Notes under the pieces: generated by a model | Databases searched by the model: none | What the model was told of the DNA's origin: nothing | The model's input: only the letters and a program-made list of their open reading frames with translations | In this document: positions 8,942-18,246 of the stretch, piece by piece | Numbering within the stretch: the first letter of the stretch is position 1 | How the letters are laid out: the number at the start of each line of letters is the position of its first letter | DNA from: an uncultured Selenomonas sp. | GTDB lineage: Bacteria; Bacillota; Negativicutes; Selenomonadales; Selenomonadaceae | NCBI GenBank assembly: GCA_900552565.1 | Contig: USAK01000002.1 | Location: 1-64,000, forward strand | DNA: 64,000 bases | Direction of reading: 5' to 3' | Translations under genes and position numbers: made by a program

Positions 8942-9745
8942 ATGAAAATCGATCGAATCAATCGTATCCATGAATTATTGAAGAATGTGCACAACATCTC
9001 CATCAATGACCTCTGCGATACATTCCAAGTATCCAAAAACACCATCCGGCGCGACATCGCCGAACTCGAGCAGCAGGGCGTCATCAAGAAAGTGTATGGC
9101 GGCATCGTGCTGGCCGAGCCATCTGGCGATCCGGAACCGTTTGCTTCGCGCGAAGGACGCAATGCCGACGCCAAAAAGCAAATTGCGCGCATGGCAGCGG
9201 ATTTTGTACACGATGGCGATGTCATCTATATCGACTCCGGCACGACGACCATGCATATGATTCCGTATCTTACGGACAAACATCATCTGACCATCGTCAC
9301 GGCCAGCGTCCATGTCATCAATGCGGCTTCCAATTACAGCAATCTCAATGTACTCGCCACGGGCGGCTCGCTGTTCTCCCCCTCCAAGGCCTTTGTCGGG
9401 CCTCAGGTTGTACAGGTGCTGCGCCGCTATAATATATCGAAGGTTTTTCTTGCCAGCACGGGCATTTCCCTCGAGCACGGCGCCACAAACGCTTCGCCGC
9501 TCGAATGCGAAATCAAACGCTGCCTTATCGAGAAAGACTGTGACCACTTCCTGCTCGTCGATGACTCCAAATTCGATGTGTCCTCCCTCATGAGCTACTG
9601 CACGCTCAAGGAAGTCCAATACATCGTGACGAACAAGATGCCGCCGGAAAAATACGTTTCGTACTGCACGGCCAATCACATCAAGCTGATAACGCCAGAC
9701 ACCCTGCGCCAGAGCGAGGTCCAGAAAATCGCTGCCCTGCGCTGA
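8942..9745 (+). CDS. DeoR-family transcriptional regulator (IolR-like)
   Basis: The 267-residue protein has an N-terminal DeoR helix-turn-helix (ISINDLCDTFQVSKNTIRRDIAELE, residues about 16-42) followed by a DeoRC sugar-phosphate sensor domain with IDSGTTTMHM near residue 97 and the VDDSKF signature near residue 203. It is divergent from the iol operon and 37 bases upstream of an aldehyde dehydrogenase gene. In Bacillus the iol repressor IolR belongs to this family and senses DKG-6-phosphate, so the same role is likely. ATG at 8942 follows GGTGAT. Confidence 0.88.
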   Translation: MKIDRINRIHELLKNVHNISINDLCDTFQVSKNTIRRDIAELEQQGVIKKVYGGIVLAEPSGDPEPFASREGRNADAKKQIARMAADFVHDGDVIYIDSGTTTMHMIPYLTDKHHLTIVTASVHVINAASNYSNLNVLATGGSLFSPSKAFVGPQVVQVLRRYNISKVFLASTGISLEHGATNASPLECEIKRCLIEKDCDHFLLVDDSKFDVSSLMSYCTLKEVQYIVTNKMPPEKYVSYCTANHIKLITPDTLRQSEVQKIAALR

Positions 9746-9782
9746 GGCTGACGTATCCATACATTATATATAGGAGGAATGC

Positions 9783-11210
9783 ATGATGAAGAAACAGCCA
9801 TTATACATTGGCGGTAAGGAAGTCATGACGGAGGAAACGCGCCCCGTCTATAACAAGGCGACGAATGAAGCCATCGCTGCGATCGCTGTAGCCGGTGAAG
9901 CCGAGTGCAAAGCCGCGGTCGATGCCGCGGAAAAGGCTTTCCATGAAGTGAAGCTCTCGCCGTACGAGCGCTATGAAATCATCCTCAGGGCAGCCAACCT
10001 CATGCGCGAACGCATCGATGACTTTGCCAGCACCCTGTCGGCAGAAGCGGGCAAGCCGCTTCACGATGCCCGCGGCGAGATTGGCCGTGCTTATCAGACG
10101 CTCATCCTGTCCGCAGAAGAAGCAAAACGTCTCAAGGGCGAGACGATTCCTCTTGCCGGTGCACCGAACTGCCAGCATAAGCTCGCCTTCACGATTCGCC
10201 AGCCGCTCGGTGTTGTCTGTGCCATCACGCCATTCAACTTCCCAGTGAACCTCGCGGCGCATAAAATTGGTCCGGCACTCGCGGCCGGCAATACGGTAGT
10301 CTATAAACCGGCATCGGCAACGCCGCTGACGGCAGCGCTGCTCTGCGATGTCTTCCGCGATGCCGGCCTGCCCGCCGGCTGCCTCAACCTCCTGACCGGC
10401 CCCGGTGCCCTCGTCGGCAAATATCTGACGAAGGACAGCCGCATCCGCATGTTCTCGTTCACGGGCAGCGTGCCGGTTGGCAAGTCCCTGCAGCAGGAAG
10501 CCGGCTTCCGCCGCTGTGCGCTTGAGCTTGGCTCCAACTCTGCCAACATCGTTCATGAAGACGTCCGCGACGTTAAAAAGACCGCTGAGCTCTGTGCGAA
10601 ATACGCCTTTCTCAATGCCGGTCAGGTCTGCATTTCCTGCCAGCGCGTCTACGTCTCGCGCAAAATCTATGAGGAATTCTGCGATTACGCCGTCGCTTTC
10701 GCTAAGAAATTCAAGACAGGCGACCTCAAAGACCCATCGACCTGCCTCGGCCCGATGATTGCCGAAAAAGAAGCTATCCGCATTGAAGGCTGGGTAAATG
10801 ATGCCGCAGCTGCCGGTGCCAAGATTCTGACCGGCGGCCACCGTCATGGTGCCTATTATGAGCCGACCATCCTCACCAATGTCACGCCGGATATGGACGT
10901 CATCAAGAACGAAGCCTTTGCCCCAGTCTTCTCCATCATCCCGTACGATACGATTGAAGAAGCAGTCGCCGGTGTCAACAACTCGCGCTACGGCCTGCAG
11001 GCCGGTGTCTTCACGAGCTCGCTTTACATCGCGCATTACGCTGCCGAGCATATCGAGGCCGGCGGTGTCGTCATCAACGACGGCTCGAGCTTCCGCATGG
11101 ACAACATGCCGTACGGCGGTGTCAAAGACAGCGGCATCGGCAAAGAAGGTCCTGAATACGCCATCCGCGAACTCACGGAAGAAAAGACCGTCATCATGAA
11201 CTTCGATTGA
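9783..11210 (+). CDS. NAD(P)-dependent aldehyde dehydrogenase
   Basis: A 475-residue member of the ALDH superfamily. Visible features are the TPFNFPVNLAAHKIGPALAAGN Rossmann-fold region, FTGSVPVG, and a catalytic cysteine in AGQVCISCQRV near residue 284. The conserved glutamate motif reads ELGSNSA rather than the common ELGG. The sequence resembles the lactaldehyde/glyceraldehyde-3-phosphate (non-phosphorylating) branch more than the CoA-acylating IolA. It probably forms an operon with deoR. It may oxidise an aldehyde of the iol pathway, but the substrate is unknown. Two in-frame ATGs (9783 and 9786) follow GGAGG; the second has better spacing. Confidence 0.88.
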   Translation: MMKKQPLYIGGKEVMTEETRPVYNKATNEAIAAIAVAGEAECKAAVDAAEKAFHEVKLSPYERYEIILRAANLMRERIDDFASTLSAEAGKPLHDARGEIGRAYQTLILSAEEAKRLKGETIPLAGAPNCQHKLAFTIRQPLGVVCAITPFNFPVNLAAHKIGPALAAGNTVVYKPASATPLTAALLCDVFRDAGLPAGCLNLLTGPGALVGKYLTKDSRIRMFSFTGSVPVGKSLQQEAGFRRCALELGSNSANIVHEDVRDVKKTAELCAKYAFLNAGQVCISCQRVYVSRKIYEEFCDYAVAFAKKFKTGDLKDPSTCLGPMIAEKEAIRIEGWVNDAAAAGAKILTGGHRHGAYYEPTILTNVTPDMDVIKNEAFAPVFSIIPYDTIEEAVAGVNNSRYGLQAGVFTSSLYIAHYAAEHIEAGGVVINDGSSFRMDNMPYGGVKDSGIGKEGPEYAIRELTEEKTVIMNFD

Positions 11211-11251
11211 GAGGTTTCCTTCCATATATAATATAAGAGCGCTCCAATTGC

Positions 11252-11291
11252 GCACAAAAAAGACCAGCAGCCATGCCGGTCTTTTTTGTGC
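11252..11291. terminator. Bidirectional terminator between ALDH and metallophosphoesterase
   Basis: GCACAAAAAAGACC pairs with GGTCTTTTTTGTGC around a 12-base loop. The A- and T-runs in the stem let it serve both the plus-strand ALDH and the minus-strand phosphoesterase genes. Confidence 0.85.
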
Positions 11292-11368
11292 TCTGCTTTT
11301 AGGTAAAAAATAACAGAGGACAGGAAATCCTGCCCTCTGGGAGAGGTCTTGATACTGGCCTGAATGGA

Positions 11369-14278
11369 TCAGCCATGGATGACATCCGTGTACTCCGGAT
11401 AATCGCGCAGACGGTCCACCGGCGGGAAGCCAACGGCCCCCGTGAAGCGGCCGCGTTCCCAATCCGGACGCGTCGACCAGAACATATCCGTGAAGTCGCG
11501 TTCATTCGAAGCGATGACCTGATAGCTCAGGAGCTCCGGCACAAACGTGCCATCCGGCCCGACTTCAGCCGAGAATTCCGTCACGATGCGCAGATACTGC
11601 GCTTCGGGCAGATTGGAGAGGTCCACATAATTCGTACCATCTTTCAGCACAATCTGGCGGCTGCCCTTGATGGTCGCCATATCGTCGGATACTTCGACCG
11701 TCGCCCGCAGACCGGCCTGCAAAGGCAGATGTGTCCTTGCCTTGAGCTGCGTAAAGCGCCAGTATTTTTTCTGCGTCTTGAACGCTGGGTCATAAACAGC
11801 TGGATGACGCCACTCCGTCGTATGTGTACCAACCTTGAGGATGTTGCGGAAATCGAGCCAGACGGCTAAATCTTCGCTCTCCGGTCCTTTTTCTTCCGGA
11901 TGGTCATAAATGCTCTTGTTCTCCTCTGTCGTCAGCCCCTTCTTGTAGAAACGGACCTGACCGATGCGGCCGGGCAGATGCGTGAAGTATTTCGGACGGC
12001 CAAGTTCCGGGATGACATGTCCGATATACGAGTAGCCGACAAAAAGCGGCTGGTCATCCCACTGACGGATCTGGCTGTCCTCAGAAATGCCGGCGACATG
12101 GGCGAGCGGCTGGCCGTCGCAGTACGAGTCACCGCCTTTTTTCTTGTCAAAGGTCATCGTGTACTGGGCCCAATCGCCGATTTTCGCTTCGCCGCCCTGC
12201 CATGAATACTCTGTGATATCATGGCAGATGCCCCATTTGAGGCCGCCCTTGCGTTCGACGACCATGCGCAGGCAGTATGTTGCGCCCCAGCCGACCGACT
12301 TGCCGCGGACCATCAGCGGATTATGTCCCATCTCACTCGGCCGTGCGAGCCTGTCAATCTCGGCCCAGACCATGCCCGTAAAGCCCTGCGGTGCCCGCAG
12401 GTCAGGGCTGGCGGGAATCTCGATATAGTCGCCGTACTGCTCGAGTGCAACTTCCATATGGCCATCGACTTCGCGGACTTTCGGCGAACCGTGCAGCAAG
12501 GCCGTATGGCCATGCCCCGATTTGTCGAGAATGCGCGGGATGATGCGGATGCCGCCCTCGATGGAGACTTCCTTGGGCAGCTGGTCGGCAATGCTGACCT
12601 GATACTCGCCGCCCTGCTGGAATTTGTAATGGAATTCGATGTAGCGTTTCTCATGACCGCGGAAGAACAGGCTTTTCGTCTCCGCAATGCGCTGATTGAT
12701 ATAAAGCGGTACCGAGACAAAAATTTCATGATCTAAGTTATTCGTCGCTTCAATGCCCGCAATCAGGCAGTCGGCTGCCTCGCCCTTGCCCGCGCGGACC
12801 CGCATGTGTGCATAAGAAAGCTGCGTCGGCTCAAAGACGATAAGCTTAAGTTCATTCTCACCGACACGCAGGGTGTGTTCGCCCGGCTGTACGGCCTGAT
12901 AAACGGCTGCAACCTTGCGTTTCTCCCCTGGCTTCAGCACAACGACCTGACTGTTTTCCTCGCTGCCGAACAAATTGATGGTATGCTCCGTCTTATTGTC
13001 CAGCAAGTCAATCGTGACTTCAGCCAGTGCCGTGCCCTGATTCTCTGCCAAGGCGCGAATCTCGACATTGCCGTTGTTATCAAGGCGGCGCAGTTCGACA
13101 TCCGTGAGTTCCACCTTGGGTTCATCGTGGGTCAGATGGATGGTATCGACGAGTTTGCGCGTGCCATCGGCTAAGAAACCGTAAATGCGGTAGTCAATGG
13201 CATCATCGCTGACATCGAGAATGCCGTAGTTGCTGTGACCCGTGGCAATGACTTCCGGGAATTCGCTCAGCAGACGCTTCTCGCCGGCACTTTCCTGATA
13301 TTCGGCTTCGGGGTCCTGTGCGCTGCCTTCACAGATGTAGACCGTACGGGCACCGACTTCAGGATTGACAGAAACCGATTTGATATAGTAATGAAGATGG
13401 CCGCCAAGCACGAGCTGTGCACCGCAGCGTTCCGCGATGGGTACGATGTAGCGGTTATTCAGGGGGTCCGTATACGGATGATGCATCATGAGGATGCGCC
13501 ATTTCGCCTTTTTGGCCGCCGGACTCGTTAAATCATCTTCAATCCATTTCAGCGTATCGTCAATGCGGCGGCGCGTCTTAGCATCGAGCGGCATCTCGGA
13601 ATTGACCGCATTCATCTCGAACAGGCCCCATGGGTTGCTGTCCACAAGCGTGAAATGCACAGGACCATAGTCAAACGAGAACGTATTGCCGCCGTCGGCC
13701 GTATGGACCGTGCGGCCCTGCGTAGCCGTGAAGAAATCATCATAGAACGGGCCATCATCATGGTTGCCGTGGATATAATACGCGGGAATGCGTGCCAGGA
13801 TTTCTGGAATCTTATGGAACCAGTTGTCCTTGTACTGGTCGTGCTGATAGCCCGTGCCAAACGAAATATCGCCGCCGTGCAGGATGAACTCCGGCTTTTC
13901 CTCGGCAATCATCTTCTTAAAGAATTCGCTGTTATGAAAAAGATGCGAATCCGAGAGTGTCAGCAGATGGAGTTTCTTGGGGTTCTTCTGCAGCGTCTGA
14001 AAGGATGCTGCCGCGACTTCCCCGCCGCCCGACACCGTATAGGCATATTCCGTATCCGACTGCAGGCCAGTAATGACGGCCGTGTACATGCAGGCGCCTG
14101 CTGGATATTCCTGGCAGGGTTCTTCCCGCTTACAGGAAACACTGCCCTGATATTCCTGTCCATTCGCAGTTCTCGCCGTGACCTGAAAATCCTGTGGCGC
14201 AGCTGTCTCCCAGGCTACGGTGATCTGCGTGGCACGCGGGTCCAACAGATAGGGCCCATTGATGATGTTCTTGTTCAT
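11369..14278 (-). CDS. Large multidomain metallophosphoesterase with LamG-like region
   Basis: The 969-residue protein begins with a fibronectin-like/purple-acid-phosphatase N-domain (about residues 1-95, with ITVAWET and TEYAYTVSGG). A calcineurin-like phosphoesterase domain follows (about 105-350) with all metal motifs: LSDSHLF, HGGDISF, HGNHDDG, MMHHPYTD and GGHLHYY. After that come beta-sandwich regions (about 390-580), a concanavalin/LamG-like segment (about 590-790, with GFTGMVWAEID and IGQVRFYKKGLT) and a C-terminal beta domain. There is no signal peptide or membrane segment at the N-terminus, which is unexpected for this architecture. ATG at 14278 follows GGAGGAGATC; the upstream ORF extension lacks a site. 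It lies next to an organophosphate transporter and the iol cluster, so an inositol-phosphate or glycerophosphodiester substrate is plausible but unproven. Confidence 0.85.
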   Translation of the reverse strand: MNKNIINGPYLLDPRATQITVAWETAAPQDFQVTARTANGQEYQGSVSCKREEPCQEYPAGACMYTAVITGLQSDTEYAYTVSGGGEVAAASFQTLQKNPKKLHLLTLSDSHLFHNSEFFKKMIAEEKPEFILHGGDISFGTGYQHDQYKDNWFHKIPEILARIPAYYIHGNHDDGPFYDDFFTATQGRTVHTADGGNTFSFDYGPVHFTLVDSNPWGLFEMNAVNSEMPLDAKTRRRIDDTLKWIEDDLTSPAAKKAKWRILMMHHPYTDPLNNRYIVPIAERCGAQLVLGGHLHYYIKSVSVNPEVGARTVYICEGSAQDPEAEYQESAGEKRLLSEFPEVIATGHSNYGILDVSDDAIDYRIYGFLADGTRKLVDTIHLTHDEPKVELTDVELRRLDNNGNVEIRALAENQGTALAEVTIDLLDNKTEHTINLFGSEENSQVVVLKPGEKRKVAAVYQAVQPGEHTLRVGENELKLIVFEPTQLSYAHMRVRAGKGEAADCLIAGIEATNNLDHEIFVSVPLYINQRIAETKSLFFRGHEKRYIEFHYKFQQGGEYQVSIADQLPKEVSIEGGIRIIPRILDKSGHGHTALLHGSPKVREVDGHMEVALEQYGDYIEIPASPDLRAPQGFTGMVWAEIDRLARPSEMGHNPLMVRGKSVGWGATYCLRMVVERKGGLKWGICHDITEYSWQGGEAKIGDWAQYTMTFDKKKGGDSYCDGQPLAHVAGISEDSQIRQWDDQPLFVGYSYIGHVIPELGRPKYFTHLPGRIGQVRFYKKGLTTEENKSIYDHPEEKGPESEDLAVWLDFRNILKVGTHTTEWRHPAVYDPAFKTQKKYWRFTQLKARTHLPLQAGLRATVEVSDDMATIKGSRQIVLKDGTNYVDLSNLPEAQYLRIVTEFSAEVGPDGTFVPELLSYQVIASNERDFTDMFWSTRPDWERGRFTGAVGFPPVDRLRDYPEYTDVIHG

Positions 14279-14412
14279 ATGATCTCCTCCAAGACCTGCT
14301 ATGATCCTTATTTCAGCTGCAGCCATCCACACCATAAAACCGGCAAACGGTACACCAAGGGACTGAGGTCATTTACTTCATAAAGTTCATTAATACATTT
14401 GTTCTTCAACAT

Positions 14413-14464
14413 AAATCATTCTTTCCCTACGCTTATTCTTATAATAGTAGAGAAAGAATGATTT
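14413..14464. repeat. Long inverted repeat between phosphoesterase and transporter genes
   Basis: A 13-base perfect inverted repeat, AAATCATTCTTTC (14413-14425) and GAAAGAATGATTT (14452-14464), encloses 26 bases. It overlaps the last codons of the transporter on the minus strand. It could be a terminator lacking a clear T-run, or an operator for the downstream gene. Confidence 0.5.
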
Positions 14465-14472
14465 TTCAAATC

Positions 14473-15835
14473 TTATTCAGCTTCTTCGTCCGTATCTTTA
14501 TGCTTCTTTGCCCAAAGCGTCGGTACGATGAGAATCGTCATGATGGCAACCGAAGCAATCCAGAAGGTCGTGATGGTCTCAAAATGATACGTCGTGACAC
14601 CATCGACAACAACTTTCGCGGAATCTACCAGGATGCCGTTGACGATATCCTGCAGGGCTGCACCGCCATAAGCGAGCAGGCCGATGACGCCCATGGCTGC
14701 ACCAGTTGCTTTGCGTGGGCAAAGGTCAACAGCGAGCAGGCCGCCGACGAAGCAGAGGATAACGCCAAGACCGAAACCGAAGATGGCAACGCAGATTGAA
14801 GTGAGCGTCGGGTCGCCAGCCGGTACATAGCAGACACCTGCAATACCAATCAGCATGATGATGCCGAAAACAATGGTCGTAACGGAATGATGCGAATGGA
14901 AGATTTTATCGGAGATGATGCCGGAGAAGAAGGAACCAACACCACCGAGGATTGGCGAGAGCGACATGATACTGCCGGCCGTCACAAGGTCAAAGCCCTT
15001 TGCTTCCTGCAGGAAGATAACGCCCCAGCTCGAAATGGAATAACGGGAAATACCAAGGCAGATCGCGGCAGCAGCGAGCAGCCAGACATACGGGTTCTTG
15101 ATGACCATGAGCTGTGCTTCCTTCGTGGAAACCTGCTGCTCTTTCTTTTCCTGGGCAACTTCGCCTTCAAATTCGTTAGCGGACGGCAGGCCGTAAGTCT
15201 CTGGCCGGTCACGCATGAAGCGGTACATGATGAAGGCGAGCACGATGCAGCAGACGCCTGGTACAAAGAAGGCGGCATGCCAGCCGAGGGCCGCGATGAT
15301 CATCGAAGTGCCGAGGTACGTAGCACCTTCACCAACGTAATGGGCGATACTGAAAACACCGTAATAGGTAGCTAACTGACTCTTTGCAAACCATTGGGAC
15401 AGAGAAACGATACATGGCGCCGAGCCCATGCTCTGGAACACGCCGTTGACGGCCCAGAGTACGATGAACACCCACGTCGTGTTGCTCATACCGAGAATGG
15501 CGTTGACGATAGCGGCACCGAGCAGGCCAAGAGGTACGATTTTTTTTGATATTGCAGTGGTCGGCGATAAAGCCGTTGGCGCATTTGCCGATAGCGATGG
15601 CAACAAGCATGCCCGCACCCATCATGCCAAGTTCAGTCGCCGTGAAGCCATCCTGAAGCATTGGCTTTTTCGCAACGCCGAGCGTCATGCGCATGACGTA
15701 ATACATGCCGTAGCCAAGAATCATGGCCGTAACGGCCTGAACACGTGCTGTATGATACATCTTCTTGACCACAGCCTTATCCTGAATCCGAGGCTTATCT
15801 GGTCCTGTCAGAAACCATTTCAGCATTTCTTCCAC
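14473..15835 (-). pseudogene. OPA-family organophosphate:phosphate antiporter, frameshifted
   Basis: Two overlapping frames encode one major-facilitator protein of the GlpT/UhpC/PgtP type. The 5' frame starts at 15835 (LTGPDKPRIQDKAVVKK, then GYGMYYVMRMTLGVAKKP, a family hallmark) and the 3' frame carries the remaining membrane segments to 14473. They join at an 8-base A run in the message (plus-strand T run 15540-15547). With seven A residues the product would read ...NIKKIVPLGLLGAA..., about 453 residues and normal for the family. No other damage is seen, so this may be a sequencing error, a slippage or phase-variation site, or a young pseudogene. The family exchanges phosphate for sugar or glycerol phosphates in the inner membrane. 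Confidence 0.85.
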
Positions 15836-16124
15836 CTTACCTTTCCTCTAAAACCGAAAGAAACTATAAGTTCTTGATGTTTTTCCCAATCTCTCCGGAA
15901 AAGACTGGATTTTATTGTGATTTATCAGTATAATAATAAATATGAAGTTTAACTTTCCCAACAGCCAACCATCAAATTATCATCAACTGATCTTTCTGGA
16001 ATTTATTATACCGGAATCTACCAAGAAGTTTCTCTGTTTTCTTGGCCAGCATTGTGCGAAAACTTATAATTTTTGTTTTTCCTGACGTATTTACTAGTAT
16101 TCCGGCGCAGAAAGGTCGAGTATT
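15836..16124. promoter_or_regulatory. Divergent promoter region, transporter and AraC gene
   Basis: A 289-base AT-rich gap. On the plus strand TTGGCC (16042-16047) and TATAAT (16065-16070) are 17 bases apart and suit the AraC gene. On the minus strand a weaker TTGGGA/TATTAT pair, 17 bases apart near 15930-15960, could serve the transporter. An AraC binding site would be expected here but I could not define one. Confidence 0.5.
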
Positions 16125-16979
16125 ATGCCCATCATACCTTTTGGCAGCCCCAAACAATCACAATTCGAGCTTGGACGGCGGCCTTACCTTGAATCTGTTG
16201 AAAATCTCAATAACATCACGTCCTTTGGCACGCTTCGTTCCCATCACGATATAGCCGAGTTGCTTTTCATCGAAAAAGGCCATGGCCGCCTGCTGCTCAA
16301 AGATGGCAGTCTGCAGCTGCGCACGGACGACCTCGTAATGATTAACAGCGACGTCCTGCACGACTTCAAGGTGAGCACCTCGTTCATGGCCTTCACCATG
16401 CACCTGAGCTCACTGCAGCTCTGCGGCCTGCCCTTAGGACAGCTCACAAAAGCACCGCAGCCGTTCGTCCTCCACCTGTCGCAGGAAGGACAGCATGCTT
16501 TCCTGCGCGGCCTGCTCAGGGAAATCAAGCTCTATGCAGCATTCAATGACGACAGTCCCGAACGAGCTGAGATTGCCGCCTGCCTGCTGCAGGCATTGGT
16601 TCTCACGGCCGTGAAGCTCGCCTCCGAGGCCAACGAAGCCGGCGAAGACAATGCTTCTTATAATATGGGCACGCGCATCAAGGAATACATCGATGCCCAT
16701 TACCTTGAAGACCTCAAGCTGCCGGATATTGCCGAAGCCCTGCACATCAACCTTTACTACCTCTCGCATACGTTCAAGGACCTCACGGGGTCCTCACCGA
16801 TGCAGTACATCATCCGCCGCCGCATTGACGAAGCCCAGACACTGCTGCTGACCACGAACATGACGATCACAGACATCGCCATGCAGTGCGGCTACAACAA
16901 CTCCAACTATTTCCAATCCGTCTTTAGCAACATCGTCGGCATGCCGCCGGGGAAATACCGCAAGACATGGTCACAATAA
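16125..16979 (+). CDS. AraC-family transcriptional regulator
   Basis: The 284-residue protein has an N-terminal cupin-like sensing domain (SHHDIAELLFIEKGHGRLLLKDG, about residues 41-70) and a C-terminal double helix-turn-helix (about 183-284) with IAEALHINLYYLSHTFKDLTG and ITDIAMQCGYNNSNYFQSVF, ending in the usual PGKYRK. It is divergent from the transporter gene and presumably activates it and the phosphoesterase in response to a small ligand. ATG at 16125 has AAAGG upstream. A terminator follows the stop. Confidence 0.88.
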   Translation: MPIIPFGSPKQSQFELGRRPYLESVENLNNITSFGTLRSHHDIAELLFIEKGHGRLLLKDGSLQLRTDDLVMINSDVLHDFKVSTSFMAFTMHLSSLQLCGLPLGQLTKAPQPFVLHLSQEGQHAFLRGLLREIKLYAAFNDDSPERAEIAACLLQALVLTAVKLASEANEAGEDNASYNMGTRIKEYIDAHYLEDLKLPDIAEALHINLYYLSHTFKDLTGSSPMQYIIRRRIDEAQTLLLTTNMTITDIAMQCGYNNSNYFQSVFSNIVGMPPGKYRKTWSQ

Positions 16980-17022
16980 AAAGTCATCTGCAGAATTTCG
17001 ATTTTGCAGATGACTTTTTATT
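16978..17022 (+). terminator. Terminator after the AraC gene
   Basis: AAAAAGTCATCTGCA pairs with TGCAGATGACTTTTT around a 12-base loop, followed by ATTTTT. Confidence 0.9.
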
Positions 17023-17108
17023 TTTCCCAGAATGGTGCTACAATAGATATGGAAAATTTTTATTAACGAAATACAATTCATTATATTATTGGAGGAATAA
17101 AACATATC

Positions 17109-17957
17109 ATGACAGACCAGCGGAACCTTCATATCGGCTGCCATCTTTCTTCGGCCAAGGGCTTCCTCGCCATGGGCAAAGAAGCGGTGAAACTCGATGC
17201 TGACGTCTTTGCTTTCTTTACACGCAATCCGCGCGGCGGCCGCGCTAAAGAACTTGACCTAAAAGACGTCGCTGATTTTCTTACCTATAAAAAAGAACAT
17301 GGTCTTGGCACGCTCGTCGCCCATGCGCCCTATACGATGAATGCCTGTGCGGCCAAGGAAAATCTGCGCGTTTTTGCGCATAACGCCATGGCCGACGACC
17401 TTGCACGCCTTGAGCACCTGCCGGGAAATCTCTACAACTTCCATCCGGGCAGCCATGTCGGACAGGGCGCAGAAAAAGGCATTGAACTTATTGCCAAGCA
17501 GCTCAACGATGTCATCCGGCCAGAGCAGCAGACAACGGTGCTCCTCGAAACCATGGCAGGCAAAGGCACGGAAGTCGGACGCAGCTTTGAGGAACTGCGC
17601 GCCATCATCGACCGCGTCAACCATCAGGAAAAACTAGGCGTCTGCCTCGATACCTGCCATGTCTGGGACGGCGGCTATGACATTCAGGAGCATCTTGATG
17701 AGGTCCTGACGGAATTTGACAGCGTCATCGGCCTCGGCCGTCTCAAGGCCGTTCATCTCAATGACAGTCAAAACGAGCGCGGCAGTCATAAAGACCGCCA
17801 CGCCCGCATTGGTGAAGGAAAGATTGGCCTTGAAGCACTCGTGCGCGTCATCCGCCATCCGGCCCTTAAGGACCTGCCCTTCATTCTCGAAACGCCAAAT
17901 GACGCCGCTGGCTATGCCCGCGAAATCGCTATGCTGCGCGAAAAAAGTGAGGCCTGA
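17109..17957 (+). CDS. nfo: Deoxyribonuclease IV (AP endonuclease)
   Basis: Endonuclease IV cuts DNA at abasic sites in base-excision repair. The 282-residue TIM-barrel protein shows the three-zinc-site signatures: [10 protein letters not shown] near residue 12, NFHPGSH near 114, LLETMAGKG near 141, VCLDTCHVW near 178, HLNDSQ near 216 and FILETPND near 263. Length is typical. ATG at 17109 is preceded by GGAGG at an unusually long spacing of about 12 bases; no better start is visible. The stop is followed in the same frame by a GGDEF-protein remnant. Confidence 0.96.
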   Translation: MTDQRNLHIGCHLSSAKGFLAMGKEAVKLDADVFAFFTRNPRGGRAKELDLKDVADFLTYKKEHGLGTLVAHAPYTMNACAAKENLRVFAHNAMADDLARLEHLPGNLYNFHPGSHVGQGAEKGIELIAKQLNDVIRPEQQTTVLLETMAGKGTEVGRSFEELRAIIDRVNHQEKLGVCLDTCHVWDGGYDIQEHLDEVLTEFDSVIGLGRLKAVHLNDSQNERGSHKDRHARIGEGKIGLEALVRVIRHPALKDLPFILETPNDAAGYAREIAMLREKSEA

Positions 17958-18125
17958 ATACATTCTTTTCATTTCAAATTTGCCGCAGCAAAAGTCAGCC
18001 TCTCTCTTGGCTGCGCTGCTGCCGCCACACCAATCGACAATGTCGATCCCGTTCTTGCCCGTGCCGACCGCTTGATGTACGAGCAAAAACTGCTTCATCA
18101 CCGCACGCGCCATAAACATTCCTGA
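17958..18125 (+). pseudogene. C-terminal remnant of a GGDEF (diguanylate cyclase) protein
   Basis: The 55 codons directly after the nfo TGA, in the same frame, read like the end of a GGDEF domain: KVSLSLGCAAA, then VLARADRLMYEQKLLHH, then a stop at 18123-18125. These correspond to the family's conserved SIG and ADxxMYxxK elements. No start codon, GGDEF motif or rest of the domain remains, so this looks like the scar of a deletion that joined nfo to the tail of a former neighbour. Read-through of the nfo stop would append it but nothing suggests that happens. Confidence 0.75.
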
Positions 18126-18147
18126 GGATTCCCCAGAAAGAAAAAAA

Positions 18148-18198
18148 CAGGCAGCAAAAAGCCGCAGCCCTTTTGGACTGCGGCTTTTTTACTGCCTG
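18148..18198. terminator. Bidirectional terminator
   Basis: CAGGCAG and AAAAAGCCGCAG pair with CTGCGGCTTTTTT and CTGCCTG in a long, almost perfect stem. It serves the plus-strand nfo end and the minus-strand GGGtGRT gene. Confidence 0.9.
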
Positions 18199-18246
18199 AA
18201 AAATTTCTTTTGAAATATTTCGCTATGCAAGATTCGCGTGTGCGAA

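Noticed and set aside
17634-18119. Minus-strand frame over the nfo 3' end and the following gap
   Set aside because: It mostly lies antisense to nfo; the plus-strand GGDEF remnant explains the noncoding part better.
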